Source of the DNA: Odoribacter sp. AF15-53
Lineage (GTDB): Bacteria; Bacteroidota; Bacteroidia; Bacteroidales; Marinifilaceae
DNA: 64,000 bases
Reading direction: 5' to 3'
Assembly: GCF_003479425.1 (NCBI RefSeq)
Contig: NZ_QUHC01000002.1
Span: 186,001 to 250,000, forward strand
A model generated the notes under the pieces. That model was not told where the DNA came from. It ran no database searches and worked only from the letters and a program-made list of their open reading frames with translations. The position numbers and the translations under genes are program-made. The stretch's first letter is position 1. Every line of letters starts with the position of its first letter. Shown here one piece after another: positions 9,153 through 16,704 of this stretch.

Positions 9153-9245
9153 GTTACAAGTTACAAGTTTACAGGTTACAAGTTATTTTTGCTGCTTTTT
9201 AACTTGCAACTTGTAAACTTATAACCTGTAACATGACGAAGTCAT
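9153..9245. repeat. Inverted ACTTGTAAC-type array plus small GAA-loop palindrome
   Basis: A 33-base left arm (9153-9185) and a 33-base right arm (9200-9232) pair with only four mismatches, all transitions, around a 14-base T-rich loop. Each arm is itself built of degenerate GTTACAAG-like units. Immediately after it is ATGACGAAGTCAT (9233-9245), a 5-bp stem with a GAA loop. The same word family and the same GAA-loop palindromes occur at 16705-16889. Confidence 0.8.
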
Positions 9246-9289
9246 ATAAAAAATGACAATTATCATGTTTTATCCTCCAAATAATTTTG

Positions 9290-9297
9290 TATATTTG
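9290..9297 (+). promoter_or_regulatory. Probable -7 box (TATATTTG) for pruA
   Basis: TAnnTTTG match 41 bases before the pruA ATG; a second match TAATTTTG abuts it at 9282-9289. The region at the expected -33 position is only TTTT, so which box is used is unclear. Confidence 0.5.
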
Positions 9298-9337
9298 GAA
9301 AATCTTGGAAAATACTAACTACATAAAAAAATAAAAT

Positions 9338-10969
9338 ATGTCCAAAGGAGTATTTAGACTACCGAACATTACCAATGAACCCATCAAAAGTTATGCACCG
9401 GGTTCTCCGGAAAGAAAAGAATTGAAGTCACAAATCAATCATCTGCGTTCTATCGTAGCCGATGTTCCCATGATTATCGGCGGGCAAGAAGTTCGCACGG
9501 ACAAGTTAGTGGATATTCGTCCGCCACATGATCATAACCACCTGTTGGGCCATTATCATCAAGGGGATGCCAGTCACGTGCAAATGGCAATTGACGCGGC
9601 AATGAAGGCAAAACCGGAGTGGGAAAAAATGAGTTGGGAAAGCCGGGCAGCTATTTTCTTGAAAGCAGCCGACCTTTTGGCCGGTCCTTATCGTCAACGC
9701 ATGAACGCGGTCACGATGCTGGGACAATCTAAAAATGCATTCCAAGCTGAAATTGATTGTGTTGCCGAACTAGCAGACTTCTTCCGTTTCAACGTGAAGA
9801 ATATGTACGAGATATATCACATGCAACCGAACTCGGCTCCGGGAATCTGGAACCGCACGGTATGGCGTCCATTGGAGGGATTCGTTTTCGCCCTTACCCC
9901 GTTTAACTTCACTTCCATCGCCGGAAACCTTCCGGGCGCTCCAGCATTGATGGGTAACGTTTGCGTGTGGAAACCCTCGAAAACCGCCGTTTATTCAGCT
10001 CACCTGATCATGGAAATCCTGAAAGAGGCCGGACTCCCCGACGGAGTTATCAATCTGGTATATTGTTCAGGTCCCACCGCGGCCGAGGTGATTTTCTCCA
10101 ATAAAGATTTCGCGGGAATTCATTTCACGGGTTCAACCCAAGTATTCAATGATATCTGGGCTACCATCGTGAAAAACATTGATAAATATCGCAGCTACCC
10201 GAGAATCGTGGGTGAAACCGGGGGTAAAGACTATATCTTTGCCGACCCGACAGCATGCCCGAAAGAAGTGGCAACCGCAATCGTTCGAGGCGCTTTCGAG
10301 TACCAGGGACAAAAATGTTCTGCTGCATCCCGTGCTTATATCCCGTCCAACATCTGGGCTGAAGTAGAGAACTACGTGCAGGCAGATATGGCAACAATTA
10401 AAGTCGGTGGCGTGGAAGACTTCACGAATTTCGTGAACGCGGTTATTGACGAGGCTTCTTTCGTGAAATTATCCGGGGCTATTGACGCGGCAAATAAATC
10501 GGAAGATGCAGAAGTAATTATCGGTGGACATTACGACATGAGTGCCGGTTATTTCATTCAACCGACAATCATCCAAGCTTTCAAACCGGATTACGTTACC
10601 ATGCGTGAAGAGTTGTTCGGACCGATCTTGACCGTTTACGTGTATGATCCCGAAAAGGTAGATGAAACACTGGACCTTCTGGATAAATCATCCGCGTACG
10701 CTCTGACCGGAGCTATTTTCTCTAAAGATAGGGCTAATATTGAAAAAATGACCGAGCGTCTGACTCACACGGCAGGTAATTTCTACATCAATGACAAACC
10801 CACGGGTGCCGTTGTCGATCAACAACCCTTCGGTGGAGGGCGTGCATCGGGTACGAATGATAAAGCGGGGACAATCTTTAATCTATTGCGCTGGGTATCC
10901 CCGCAAGCTATTAAGGAAACATTTGTTCCGGCTACAAATTACATGTATCCCAATTTCCTGGAAGAATAG
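9338..10969 (+). CDS. pruA: L-glutamate gamma-semialdehyde (1-pyrroline-5-carboxylate) dehydrogenase
   Basis: NAD-dependent aldehyde dehydrogenase that oxidises glutamate semialdehyde to glutamate, the last step of proline degradation. The protein is 543 residues, the length of stand-alone eukaryote-like P5C dehydrogenases. Catalytic features are visible: general-base glutamate in VGETGGKDYIF (E293) and nucleophilic cysteine in YQGQKCSAASRAY (C327), with the cofactor-site segments TPFNFTSIAGNLPGAPALMGN and HFTGSTQVF upstream and GAIFS...FYINDKPTGAVVDQQPFGGGRASGTNDK near the C-terminus. There is no proline dehydrogenase domain or gene beside it, so the first step must be encoded elsewhere. It ends just before a strong inverted-repeat terminator. 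Confidence 0.95.
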   Translation: MSKGVFRLPNITNEPIKSYAPGSPERKELKSQINHLRSIVADVPMIIGGQEVRTDKLVDIRPPHDHNHLLGHYHQGDASHVQMAIDAAMKAKPEWEKMSWESRAAIFLKAADLLAGPYRQRMNAVTMLGQSKNAFQAEIDCVAELADFFRFNVKNMYEIYHMQPNSAPGIWNRTVWRPLEGFVFALTPFNFTSIAGNLPGAPALMGNVCVWKPSKTAVYSAHLIMEILKEAGLPDGVINLVYCSGPTAAEVIFSNKDFAGIHFTGSTQVFNDIWATIVKNIDKYRSYPRIVGETGGKDYIFADPTACPKEVATAIVRGAFEYQGQKCSAASRAYIPSNIWAEVENYVQADMATIKVGGVEDFTNFVNAVIDEASFVKLSGAIDAANKSEDAEVIIGGHYDMSAGYFIQPTIIQAFKPDYVTMREELFGPILTVYVYDPEKVDETLDLLDKSSAYALTGAIFSKDRANIEKMTERLTHTAGNFYINDKPTGAVVDQQPFGGGRASGTNDKAGTIFNLLRWVSPQAIKETFVPATNYMYPNFLEE

Positions 10970-10991
10970 AACTACAAACCTTTACATACGG

Positions 10992-11020
10992 GGTTGGTCA
11001 AATATTTGATCAACCTCTTT
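10992..11020 (+). terminator. Terminator of pruA
   Basis: Arms GGTTGGTCAAAT and ATTTGATCAACC (10992-11015) pair over 12 bp with one mismatch and essentially no loop, followed by CTCTTTTCTTTT. It separates pruA from the convergent invertase gene. Confidence 0.7.
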
Positions 11021-11024
11021 TCTT

Positions 11025-11621
11025 TTAAAAGAGCTGATGTTTTCGATTCACCGCGTAAAAAGTCTCCCGCGATACATTGTAAATCCGGCAAATAGCCGAC
11101 ACGGACATCCCTTCTTCAAGCAAATGAGAGATCTCTTCCCAGTTATCCAATAACATATTTTGTTTTCCCTTTCCCGGCGGACGCCCCAGACGTACGCCCT
11201 CGGTTTTTCGATGTGCTAACGCTTCTCTGGTTCTCATCGAGATCAAATTATGCTCGATTTCCGCGACCAGTGCAAACGCGAACGCCAATACTTTACTGTT
11301 AATACTGTTGTCAAAAGCATAACCGTCTTTCGTACTATAAACAACAATATCCTTTTCAAGACAACGATGAAGAATCGACATGATATTCAACAAAGTACGA
11401 CTTAATCGTGATAATTCAGTAACAATCAACACATCACCTTTTTTCAAACTCTTCAATAATTTTCCAAGTTTCCGGTCATGTTCGTTCTTCTTACCGCTGA
11501 CGACTTCCGTAACCCAACGATCTATCGTTAAATTCTTCCGCGCGGCAAATTTTTCAATTTCCTCTTTTTGATTCTCCAAATGTTGTTTTCCTGTGCTAAC
11601 TCTTAAATACGCTATTGTCAT
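11025..11621 (-). CDS. Small serine recombinase (DNA invertase/resolvase, Mpi/Pin type)
   Basis: A 198-residue site-specific recombinase. The catalytic serine is S9 in AYLRVSTGKQ; the usual arginines lie in the DRKLGKLLKSLKKGDVLIVTELSRLSRT segment. A long dimer helix (ALVAEIEHNLISMRTREAL) is followed by the RLGRPPGKGK hinge and a C-terminal helix-turn-helix (about 160-195, EISHLLEEGMSVSAICRIYNVSRETFY). The size and order match Bacteroides Mpi, a global invertase that flips capsule promoters, and Pin/Hin invertases generally. No transposase or phage gene accompanies it, so a chromosomal invertase is more likely than a transposon resolvase; this is inference. No inverted-repeat pair of typical size was found immediately around it. 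Confidence 0.88.
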   Translation of the reverse strand: MTIAYLRVSTGKQHLENQKEEIEKFAARKNLTIDRWVTEVVSGKKNEHDRKLGKLLKSLKKGDVLIVTELSRLSRTLLNIMSILHRCLEKDIVVYSTKDGYAFDNSINSKVLAFAFALVAEIEHNLISMRTREALAHRKTEGVRLGRPPGKGKQNMLLDNWEEISHLLEEGMSVSAICRIYNVSRETFYAVNRKHQLF

Positions 11622-11970
11622 AAACCCTATTACCTTATAAAATGAATTAATACTACGACAACGAATAAAATTTCATATAAAAATCAGAATCTCAAATACT
11701 TACAACCAAATTACACAGGTGTCATGCAAAACGTCCTTAAAGTTGACATCGTTTTTTGCACTGATTATTACTTCTTTCGAACTCTCATTTCATTCGTATA
11801 ATAGGCTCTTTAGTAACATTTCTGTAAATTTCCATCCTGTTTTTTCTAAAAAATGCTATATTTGTCAAGTAAAAGGAACGTTTATCCTGACAAATAGTTG
11901 TCAAAAGTGCGTTAAATCACATGAAAATTAGAATTTACATTTGATAGTTCAAACTAATAAACATTTGATT
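11622..11970. promoter_or_regulatory. Divergent 349-base regulatory gap between invertase and HU-like gene
   Basis: It holds the TATATTTG box described separately and, just after it, a spaced inverted repeat TTTGTCA (11861-11867) ... TGACAAA (11888-11894), plus a further TTGTCA at about 11899-11904. The repeat starts inside the -7 box, which is where a repressor would act. No open frame, RNA gene or further hairpin was recognised. Confidence 0.4.
11857..11864 (+). promoter_or_regulatory. Probable -7 box (TATATTTG) for the HU-like gene
   Basis: Perfect TAnnTTTG about 107 bases before the HU-like ATG. A T-rich stretch lies at the -33 distance but without an exact TTTG. The TTTGTCA inverted-repeat arm begins within this box. 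Confidence 0.55.
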
Positions 11971-12258
11971 ATGAACAAAAGAGAACTCACGAAGAAAGTT
12001 GCAGAAAAATGCGGATATACCCAAGCGACTTCCGCTCAGGTCATTAACGCTTTCATTGATTCCATCATCGAATCACTTGAAGCCGGAGAAAAAGTCACGA
12101 TACAGGATTTCGGCACATTAGCCGTAAAACAGCAAAAAACAAGGAAACGTTTTAACTTGATTACGAAGGAGGTAGAGAACTATTCTTCTTACGATTACAT
12201 CAAGTTTATCGCTAGTAAATCACTCAAGATGAAACAGAAAGAAAAAAGTTTGAAATAA
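11971..12258 (+). CDS. HU/IHF-family DNA-bending protein, divergent DNA-contacting loop
   Basis: A 95-residue histone-like protein. The helical dimer half is typical (MNKRELTKKVAEKCGYTQATSAQVINAFIDSIIESLEAGEKVTIQDFGTL in two pieces), but the arm that normally reads GRNPxTGExxxI with an intercalating proline reads TRKRFNLITKEVENY here, with no proline and no GRNP. It may bind DNA differently from housekeeping HU. The ATG at 11971 is chosen because it gives the family N-terminus; the frame itself opens 30 bases earlier. It is divergent from the invertase, and invertases of this type commonly need HU-like benders, so a functional link is possible but unproven. Confidence 0.87.
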   Translation: MNKRELTKKVAEKCGYTQATSAQVINAFIDSIIESLEAGEKVTIQDFGTLAVKQQKTRKRFNLITKEVENYSSYDYIKFIASKSLKMKQKEKSLK

Positions 12259-12293
12259 AAAAAATAGAGATACTCACGTATCTCTATTTTTTT
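12257..12293. terminator. Bidirectional terminator between HU-like gene and pyrI
   Basis: A perfect 16-bp stem (AAAAAAATAGAGATAC with its complement) around a TCAC loop, with A-tract before and T-tract after, so it can serve both convergent genes. Confidence 0.85.
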
Positions 12294-12309
12294 AGCGATT
12301 ATCTTATTC

Positions 12310-12768
12310 TTAGATAATCTCGATATGTTCTTGATCTGTCAACTTCTCGCAATAGTGGCATTTCAGCACGATAGGAGAACTCCCGACAACATCAAATTTC
12401 GTACGAACGTGTTGATTGTTGGTAATACATTTCGGGTTCACGCATTTAGCAATTCCCTCTACATGTTTCGGTACCATCACGGCTTTCTTTTCAGCCACTT
12501 CGAAATCCCTTATAATATTGATTTTAGCCGTCGGCGCAACCAAGGCTAGTTTGTTGATCTCGTCGTCCTTCAGGAATTTATCCCAAATCTTGATGATTCC
12601 CTTTTTTCCCAGCTTGCTACTGATCAGATTATACCCGATCGTCACCGTGTTATCCAACTTCTGGATTCCCAACACGTTAATCACGTCAAACAATTTATCC
12701 GCAGGAATATGATCTATTACCGTACCGTTTTCTACGGCGCTAACCTGTAATTCTTTCTTTGCTGCCAT
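12310..12768 (-). CDS. pyrI: Aspartate carbamoyltransferase regulatory chain
   Basis: Allosteric subunit of ATCase that binds CTP/ATP and holds catalytic trimers together. The N-terminal effector domain (about 1-100, QVSAVENGTVIDHIP, NTVTIGYNLIS, KGIIKI) precedes a zinc domain with four cysteines, C109, C114, C137 and C140, in the C-x4-C ... C-x2-C arrangement of PyrI. Length 152 is standard. It follows pyrB after 17 bases and ends at the bidirectional terminator, so it closes the pyrBI operon. Nothing looks unusual. Confidence 0.97.
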   Translation of the reverse strand: MAAKKELQVSAVENGTVIDHIPADKLFDVINVLGIQKLDNTVTIGYNLISSKLGKKGIIKIWDKFLKDDEINKLALVAPTAKINIIRDFEVAEKKAVMVPKHVEGIAKCVNPKCITNNQHVRTKFDVVGSSPIVLKCHYCEKLTDQEHIEII

Positions 12769-12785
12769 ATCTTTCTATTCTTTAA

Positions 12786-13697
12786 TTACCATTTTAAATC
12801 TAATGCCTTGAAAATTATTGCCTGCCGGGTATACACACCGTTCAGTGCTTGCTGGAAATAGTATGCCTTCTTGTTGTCATCCACGTCCTCGCTGATCTCG
12901 TTCACGCGAGGTAGCGGGTGAAGGATACGCATCGTGTCTTTCGTTCCGGCCAACATCGAATTCTTCAAGATGTAAACATTCTTCACCTTCTCGTATTCCA
13001 ACGGATCGGCAAAGCGCTCGCGTTGTACGCGGGTCATGTAGAGAATATCCGCGTCGTTGATCACGTCATCCAACTCGGTATGCTCGTAGTAAGGAATGTG
13101 TAACTCATCCAAGAATAACTTGTAAGCCTTCGGCATTTCCAATTCTTTCGGGGAGATAAAGTGGAATGTCGGGTTGAAGTGACTCATGGCTTGTAGTAAA
13201 GAATGAACTGTTCTTCCATACTTCAAGTCTCCTACCATGAAAATGTTCAAGTTTTCAAGAGTTCCTTGAGTTTTGTAAATTGAATACAAGTCCAACATCG
13301 TCTGTGTCGGGTGTTGGTTAGCACCGTCACCTGCATTGATCACCGGAACATCTGCCACCTCACTGGCAAAACGGGCAGCGCCTTCCAAGGGGTGACGCAT
13401 CACGATCAGATCGCAGTAGTTATCCACCATCTTGGTCGTATCTTTCAACGATTCACCCTTTGTAGTACTGGACGATGAAGCATCGGAGAAACCGACAATA
13501 CGACCACCCATTCTACTGATAGCTGTTTCGAAACTCAAACGCGTACGAGTAGATGGCTCGAAAAACAGGGAAGCAACCACCTTACCCTCTAATAAATTGC
13601 GATTCGGGTTTTTCTCAAATTCAGAAGCTATTTGCAATACTTCCAAAATGTCCTCTTTCGAGTAGTCGGTAATGGATACTAAGCTACGTTTATTCAT
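12786..13697 (-). CDS. pyrB: Aspartate carbamoyltransferase catalytic chain
   Basis: Condenses carbamoyl phosphate with L-aspartate, the committed step of pyrimidine synthesis. The carbamoyl-phosphate loop STRTRLSFE is at residues 49-57, the H-P-L loop [12 protein letters not shown] follows, and the [16 protein letters not shown] segment and the aspartate-site HPLPRVNEI close to the C-terminus are intact. Length 303 is typical of the PyrI-dependent class. The ATG at 13695-13697 lies 11 bases after the stop of a leader reading frame that spans an intrinsic terminator, suggesting attenuation control of pyrBI. A strong promoter is at 13883-13913. Confidence 0.98.
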   Translation of the reverse strand: MNKRSLVSITDYSKEDILEVLQIASEFEKNPNRNLLEGKVVASLFFEPSTRTRLSFETAISRMGGRIVGFSDASSSSTTKGESLKDTTKMVDNYCDLIVMRHPLEGAARFASEVADVPVINAGDGANQHPTQTMLDLYSIYKTQGTLENLNIFMVGDLKYGRTVHSLLQAMSHFNPTFHFISPKELEMPKAYKLFLDELHIPYYEHTELDDVINDADILYMTRVQRERFADPLEYEKVKNVYILKNSMLAGTKDTMRILHPLPRVNEISEDVDDNKKAYYFQQALNGVYTRQAIIFKALDLKW

Positions 13698-13708
13698 AAT
13701 TCTATATA

Positions 13709-13873
13709 TTAAATGTGTTTATGTTCATATTTTCGTGGGCATAAAAAAAAACCAACAATGTCAACTAACGACAATGTTGGTTTTTGTATCTTGTTAAAAC
13801 AACGATTATGTCTCTGCCTGAACTGGAGGCACAATAACAATCTTCGCCGAATATTTTGATGTTCTATCTTCAT
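13709..13873 (-). CDS. Candidate 54-codon pyrBI leader peptide (pyrL-like)
   Basis: A small open frame starts at an ATG (13871-13873) just downstream of the pyr promoter, reads through a possible pause hairpin (stem TGCCT/AGGCA, 13831-13815), then through the terminator stem and its T-tract (encoding Gly-Phe-Phe-Leu), and stops with TAA at 13709-13711, only 11 bases before pyrB. The peptide begins [18 protein letters not shown] and is rich in Arg and Leu. In Escherichia coli the pyrBI leader peptide is placed the same way so that a ribosome close behind polymerase blocks the terminator when UTP is low. The predicted transcription start is only a few bases before the ATG, so initiation would be nearly leaderless; translation is inferred, not shown. 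Confidence 0.5.
   Translation of the reverse strand: MKIEHQNIRRRLLLCLQFRQRHNRCFNKIQKPTLSLVDIVGFFLCPRKYEHKHI
13743..13785 (-). terminator. Intrinsic terminator in the pyrBI leader (probable attenuator)
   Basis: On the minus strand AAAAACCAACA pairs with TGTTGGTTTTT, continued after one T-T mismatch by TGTC/GACA around a 7-base loop, and the 3' arm runs into nine Ts. It stands between the pyr promoter and pyrB, so it would stop pyrBI transcription unless disrupted. It could alternatively be the coaBC terminator, but the promoter at 13883-13913 lies downstream of coaBC. Confidence 0.8.
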
Positions 13874-13882
13874 ATCGGAATA

Positions 13883-13913
13883 CAAAATTATGGATAATTT
13901 TCATCCGAACAAA
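13883..13913 (-). promoter_or_regulatory. Two-box promoter for pyrBI
   Basis: Minus-strand TTTG (13913-13910), 19-base spacer, TAATTTTG (13890-13883): exact Bacteroidota consensus. Start of transcription is expected near 13876-13880, giving a leader of about 180 bases before pyrB. Confidence 0.8.
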
Positions 13914-13978
13914 ACGATTTTCCGATTTATTTTTCAAAATATTTTCAATGCAAACGAGACTAATTGCAAACGAAGCAC

Positions 13979-15175
13979 TTAGAGACGGGATTCTATTTCA
14001 TTCACGATATCCCGTGCCACCTCCGTTTTCGTTTTCAGCTCGTAGACCGTTTTCCCGCCTGTTCTGTCCATGATGGTGACCTTGTTGGTATCTCCCCCGA
14101 AACCGGCACCCTTATCGTTCAAGCTATTCAATACAATCATATCGAGATTCTTTCGCTGCATTTTGGAAAACGCGTTATTTTCCTCGTCATTGGTTTCCAA
14201 AGCGAACCCTACCAGCATCTGGGAAGCCTTTTTCACGTGTCCCAATTCCGCCGCAATATCTCTCGTTGGCAATAACTCCAATACCAAATCCTCCTTTCCC
14301 CGTTTGATCTTTCGATCTGCCTTCTCCTTCGGGGTAAAGTCTGCTACCGCCGCGCTCAACACGGCAATATCACACGTTTCAAATTCTCTGGACGCGACCT
14401 CGTACATCTGGGCGGCAGATTCCACATCCACCCGATGAATAGACGGATGTCGCGTTTTCAGGTTCACCGGACCGCATACAAGAATCACCTCGGCCCCACG
14501 TCCGGCCAACTCCTCGGCTATTGCCAATCCCATCTTACCGGAAGAGTAATTCCCGATAAAACGTACCGGATCAATCTTCTCGTAAGTAGGTCCAGCCGTA
14601 ACCAACACTCGTTTTCCCTTGAAGTCCGTGCGTTTGGCGAAGTAATCCGTTATAAAGGTCACGATTTGTTCCGGTTCTGCCATCCGGCCTTTCCCGATCA
14701 AGCCGCTGGCAAGTTCTCCGCTCTCCGGTTCTATTATAATATTCCCAAAAGACTGCAATATTTGCAGGTTACGTTGTGTTGCCGGGTGTTGATACATATC
14801 CAGATCCATTGCCGGAGCCACCATCACCGGACATTTGGCCGACAGATAGGTGGTCAACAAAAGGTTATCCGCTATTCCTCCGGCCATCTTTCCTATCGTG
14901 TTGGCAGAAGCCGGTGCGATCAGATACAAATCTGCCCACAACCCTAAATCCACATGTGAATTCCAATCCCCATTTTCCGGATTATAGAAATCGACCATGA
15001 TCGGACTCTTGGAAAGCGTCGCCATCGTTAGAGGCGTGATAAATTCTTTAGCCAAGGGAGTCATCACGACTTTCACGCTTGCCCCCTCTTTCACGAGCAA
15101 GCGAGTCAACGTGGCAGCCTTGTAAGCTGCAATACTTCCCGTCACCCCCAATATAATATGTTTTCCTTTCAGCAT
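13979..15175 (-). CDS. coaBC: Bifunctional phosphopantothenoylcysteine decarboxylase / phosphopantothenate-cysteine ligase
   Basis: Carries out two consecutive steps of coenzyme A synthesis. The N-terminal flavoprotein decarboxylase half has GVTGSIAAYKAATLTRLL, the PASANTIGKMAGGIADNLL flavin-site segment and VAPAMDLDMYQHPATQRN, where the motif usually written PXMNXXM has Asp in place of Asn, a variant I believe is usual in Bacteroidota. The C-terminal ligase half begins near residue 185 (GKRVLVTAGPTYEKIDPVRF, NYSSGKMG) and keeps AAVADFTPKEKADRKIKRG. Length 398 is normal. The ATG lies 5 bases after an array of 9-bp repeats, so the 5' leader is unusual. A terminator separates it from rpoZ upstream. 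Confidence 0.96.
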   Translation of the reverse strand: MLKGKHIILGVTGSIAAYKAATLTRLLVKEGASVKVVMTPLAKEFITPLTMATLSKSPIMVDFYNPENGDWNSHVDLGLWADLYLIAPASANTIGKMAGGIADNLLLTTYLSAKCPVMVAPAMDLDMYQHPATQRNLQILQSFGNIIIEPESGELASGLIGKGRMAEPEQIVTFITDYFAKRTDFKGKRVLVTAGPTYEKIDPVRFIGNYSSGKMGLAIAEELAGRGAEVILVCGPVNLKTRHPSIHRVDVESAAQMYEVASREFETCDIAVLSAAVADFTPKEKADRKIKRGKEDLVLELLPTRDIAAELGHVKKASQMLVGFALETNDEENNAFSKMQRKNLDMIVLNSLNDKGAGFGGDTNKVTIMDRTGGKTVYELKTKTEVARDIVNEIESRL

Positions 15176-15180
15176 AAGTC

Positions 15181-15344
15181 AGTTTATAAAGTTTATAAGG
15201 TTTATAAAGTTTATAAGGTCAAAAACTCATACTTAACTTTTATCGCAGTCACTCTGCCAATAAATAAAGCGCCCGCAGGGTCCATTGACTTTATAAACTT
15301 TATGGACTTTATGGACTTTACGAACCTTATAAACCTCATAAACT
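15181..15344. repeat. Inverted pair of 9-bp tandem arrays (GTTTATAAA family), 4 and 6 copies
   Basis: Left arm 15181-15216 holds four perfect-length copies of [A/G]GTTTATAA; right arm 15291-15344 holds six degenerate copies in the opposite orientation (TTATAAACT, TTATGGACT twice, TTACGAACC, TTATAAACC, TCATAAACT). The arms are 74 bases apart. The left arm ends 5 bases before the coaBC start codon. A second inverted array of the same unit lies at 44413-44489. Confidence 0.9.
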
Positions 15345-15353
15345 TATTTAGAT

Positions 15354-15384
15354 TAAAAAACCTGAAAGCATGACACTCTCAGGT
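15354..15384 (-). terminator. Terminator of the bamD-rpoZ operon
   Basis: Minus-strand ACCTGAGAG pairs with CTTTCAGGT (one mismatch) around TGTCATG, followed by six Ts. It lies 26 bases after the rpoZ stop. Confidence 0.75.
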
Positions 15385-15409
15385 ATATTCTTTCTCCTAA
15401 AAATAGGAT

Positions 15410-15763
15410 TTATTCCCCGTCTGAATTATTTGCTTCACTCTTCTCTTTCGATGAAGTGCGGAAATAAATTTCCCCGTCCACGAATTCCTGGGTAGCAATT
15501 AACACCGGCTTAGGTAAACGCTCGTAATACTTGGAAATCTCGATTTGTTCACGATTTTCAAATATCTCTTCCAAATTATCCGCGTAAGAAGCAAACTCTT
15601 GAAGTTTCCTACTTAACTCCTCTTTCATTTCAACCGAAATCTGATTAGCCCTCTTACCGATCACGGCAACAGCCTCGTAGATGTTATCCGCTTTGCTGGC
15701 CAAGGATGCAGGATTCCGGGTAATAGTATTATTCGGCGCTTTAACTTTCTTAAAATCTACCAT
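15410..15763 (-). CDS. rpoZ: RNA polymerase omega subunit, Bacteroidota type
   Basis: Small RNA polymerase assembly subunit. The 117-residue protein has the Rpb6/omega-like core ASKADNIYEAVAVIGKRANQIS (about residues 22-43), followed by a Bacteroidota-specific acidic tail. The sequence is too diverged from proteobacterial RpoZ for a quick call, but the SKADNIYEAVAVIGKRA motif and the position next to bamD and coaBC are what is seen for this protein in the phylum, where rpoZ and coaBC are also neighbours. It follows bamD by 30 bases and is closed by a terminator, so bamD-rpoZ are one transcript. Confidence 0.85.
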   Translation of the reverse strand: MVDFKKVKAPNNTITRNPASLASKADNIYEAVAVIGKRANQISVEMKEELSRKLQEFASYADNLEEIFENREQIEISKYYERLPKPVLIATQEFVDGEIYFRTSSKEKSEANNSDGE

Positions 15764-15793
15764 GGTTAATTTGAATATTATTGTTTTATCTGG

Positions 15794-16603
15794 TTAATCT
15801 TCTTCGTCAACATCGTACTTTTTCAAGAACTCGTTGATGATCTCGTATTTTCTGGTCATTTCTTTCGCGTAACGGCTTTCGGGATATTCTTCCAAGAAAT
15901 AATAATATTCTTCTTTCGCCGCGTTGAAACGCTCGTACTGTTTCTCCTCAATACTATTCACAGCCATCTCGTATTTAGAATTGAATAGCATGTACATGAT
16001 CTCTTCCCGGTATTTAGAACCCGGATAATCTTTCAAACAATTTTCGAGACTGATAACGGCTGCTTTATATTTTTCTCTTAAATAATAATTTCGGGCACTC
16101 AGGTAATCCTTGTAAGACAATTTATCCCGCATTTCATCCATAAACTCGTTAATCTGTTCTTTACGAGCACTATTCGGGTAACGACTCAAATAAAGCTGGA
16201 AGTTTTCTATCGCCTTTTCGGTCACGGACTGATCCAATCTAGCTTTCGGGGATGCAAGGAAATTACAATATCCGATCATGTATAAACACTCTTCGACAAA
16301 GGAACTTTCGGGATACATGGCAACAAATTGTTTGAATAATTCACCTGCCACCTCGTAATCTTTTTGGTTATAACTACAGAAAGCACGATAATAAGCAACA
16401 CGTTGCGCCTTGGACGTCCCCTTAAAGGTCCCCCGGATCGCATCAAACAGGTTCGAAGCCCGCGTGTAATCGCCATTATTATAATACTCTACCGCTTTAT
16501 CAAACATGGTCTGAGGATCACCATTTTTCAATAGTTTCTGGTACTCGCCACATGAACTCATCAAAAATATTACAAGCAGAAATCCTATAAAATTTTTCAT
16601 CAT
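15794..16603 (-). CDS. bamD: Outer-membrane assembly lipoprotein BamD
   Basis: Lipoprotein of the BAM complex that helps insert beta-barrel proteins. The real start is the MMKNFIGFLLVIFLMSSCGE segment at 16603 (or the next ATG at 16600): a hydrophobic signal and lipobox LMSSC give a 269-residue protein. The frame extends about 112 codons upstream but that part overlaps promoter and repeat sequence. TPR-like helices follow (MFDKAVEYYNNGDYTRASNLFDAI, AYYRAFCSYNQKDYEVAGELFKQFV, YLYPNSARKEQI-like repeats) as in ComL/BamD. A two-box promoter stands 23 bases upstream and rpoZ follows in the same operon. Confidence 0.93.
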   Translation of the reverse strand: MMKNFIGFLLVIFLMSSCGEYQKLLKNGDPQTMFDKAVEYYNNGDYTRASNLFDAIRGTFKGTSKAQRVAYYRAFCSYNQKDYEVAGELFKQFVAMYPESSFVEECLYMIGYCNFLASPKARLDQSVTEKAIENFQLYLSRYPNSARKEQINEFMDEMRDKLSYKDYLSARNYYLREKYKAAVISLENCLKDYPGSKYREEIMYMLFNSKYEMAVNSIEEKQYERFNAAKEEYYYFLEEYPESRYAKEMTRKYEIINEFLKKYDVDEED

Positions 16604-16625
16604 AAAGTGCCTTTTTTGCATCAGG

Positions 16626-16656
16626 CAAAGATAAATTATAAATATCAATCTACAAA
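16626..16656 (-). promoter_or_regulatory. Two-box promoter for bamD-rpoZ
   Basis: Minus-strand TTTG (16656-16653), 19-base spacer, TATCTTTG (16633-16626). It supports the bamD start at 16603 over longer versions of the frame. Confidence 0.8.
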
Positions 16657-16704
16657 ATAATTTACGATTAATGATTGCAAATAAGCCGTCAGTTTCATGT
16701 TCAC

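Noticed and set aside
11622..11970. Invertible promoter segment controlled by the adjacent invertase
   Set aside because: No pair of inverted repeats of suitable length and spacing was found; TTTGTCA/TGACAAA with about 20 bases between is too small.
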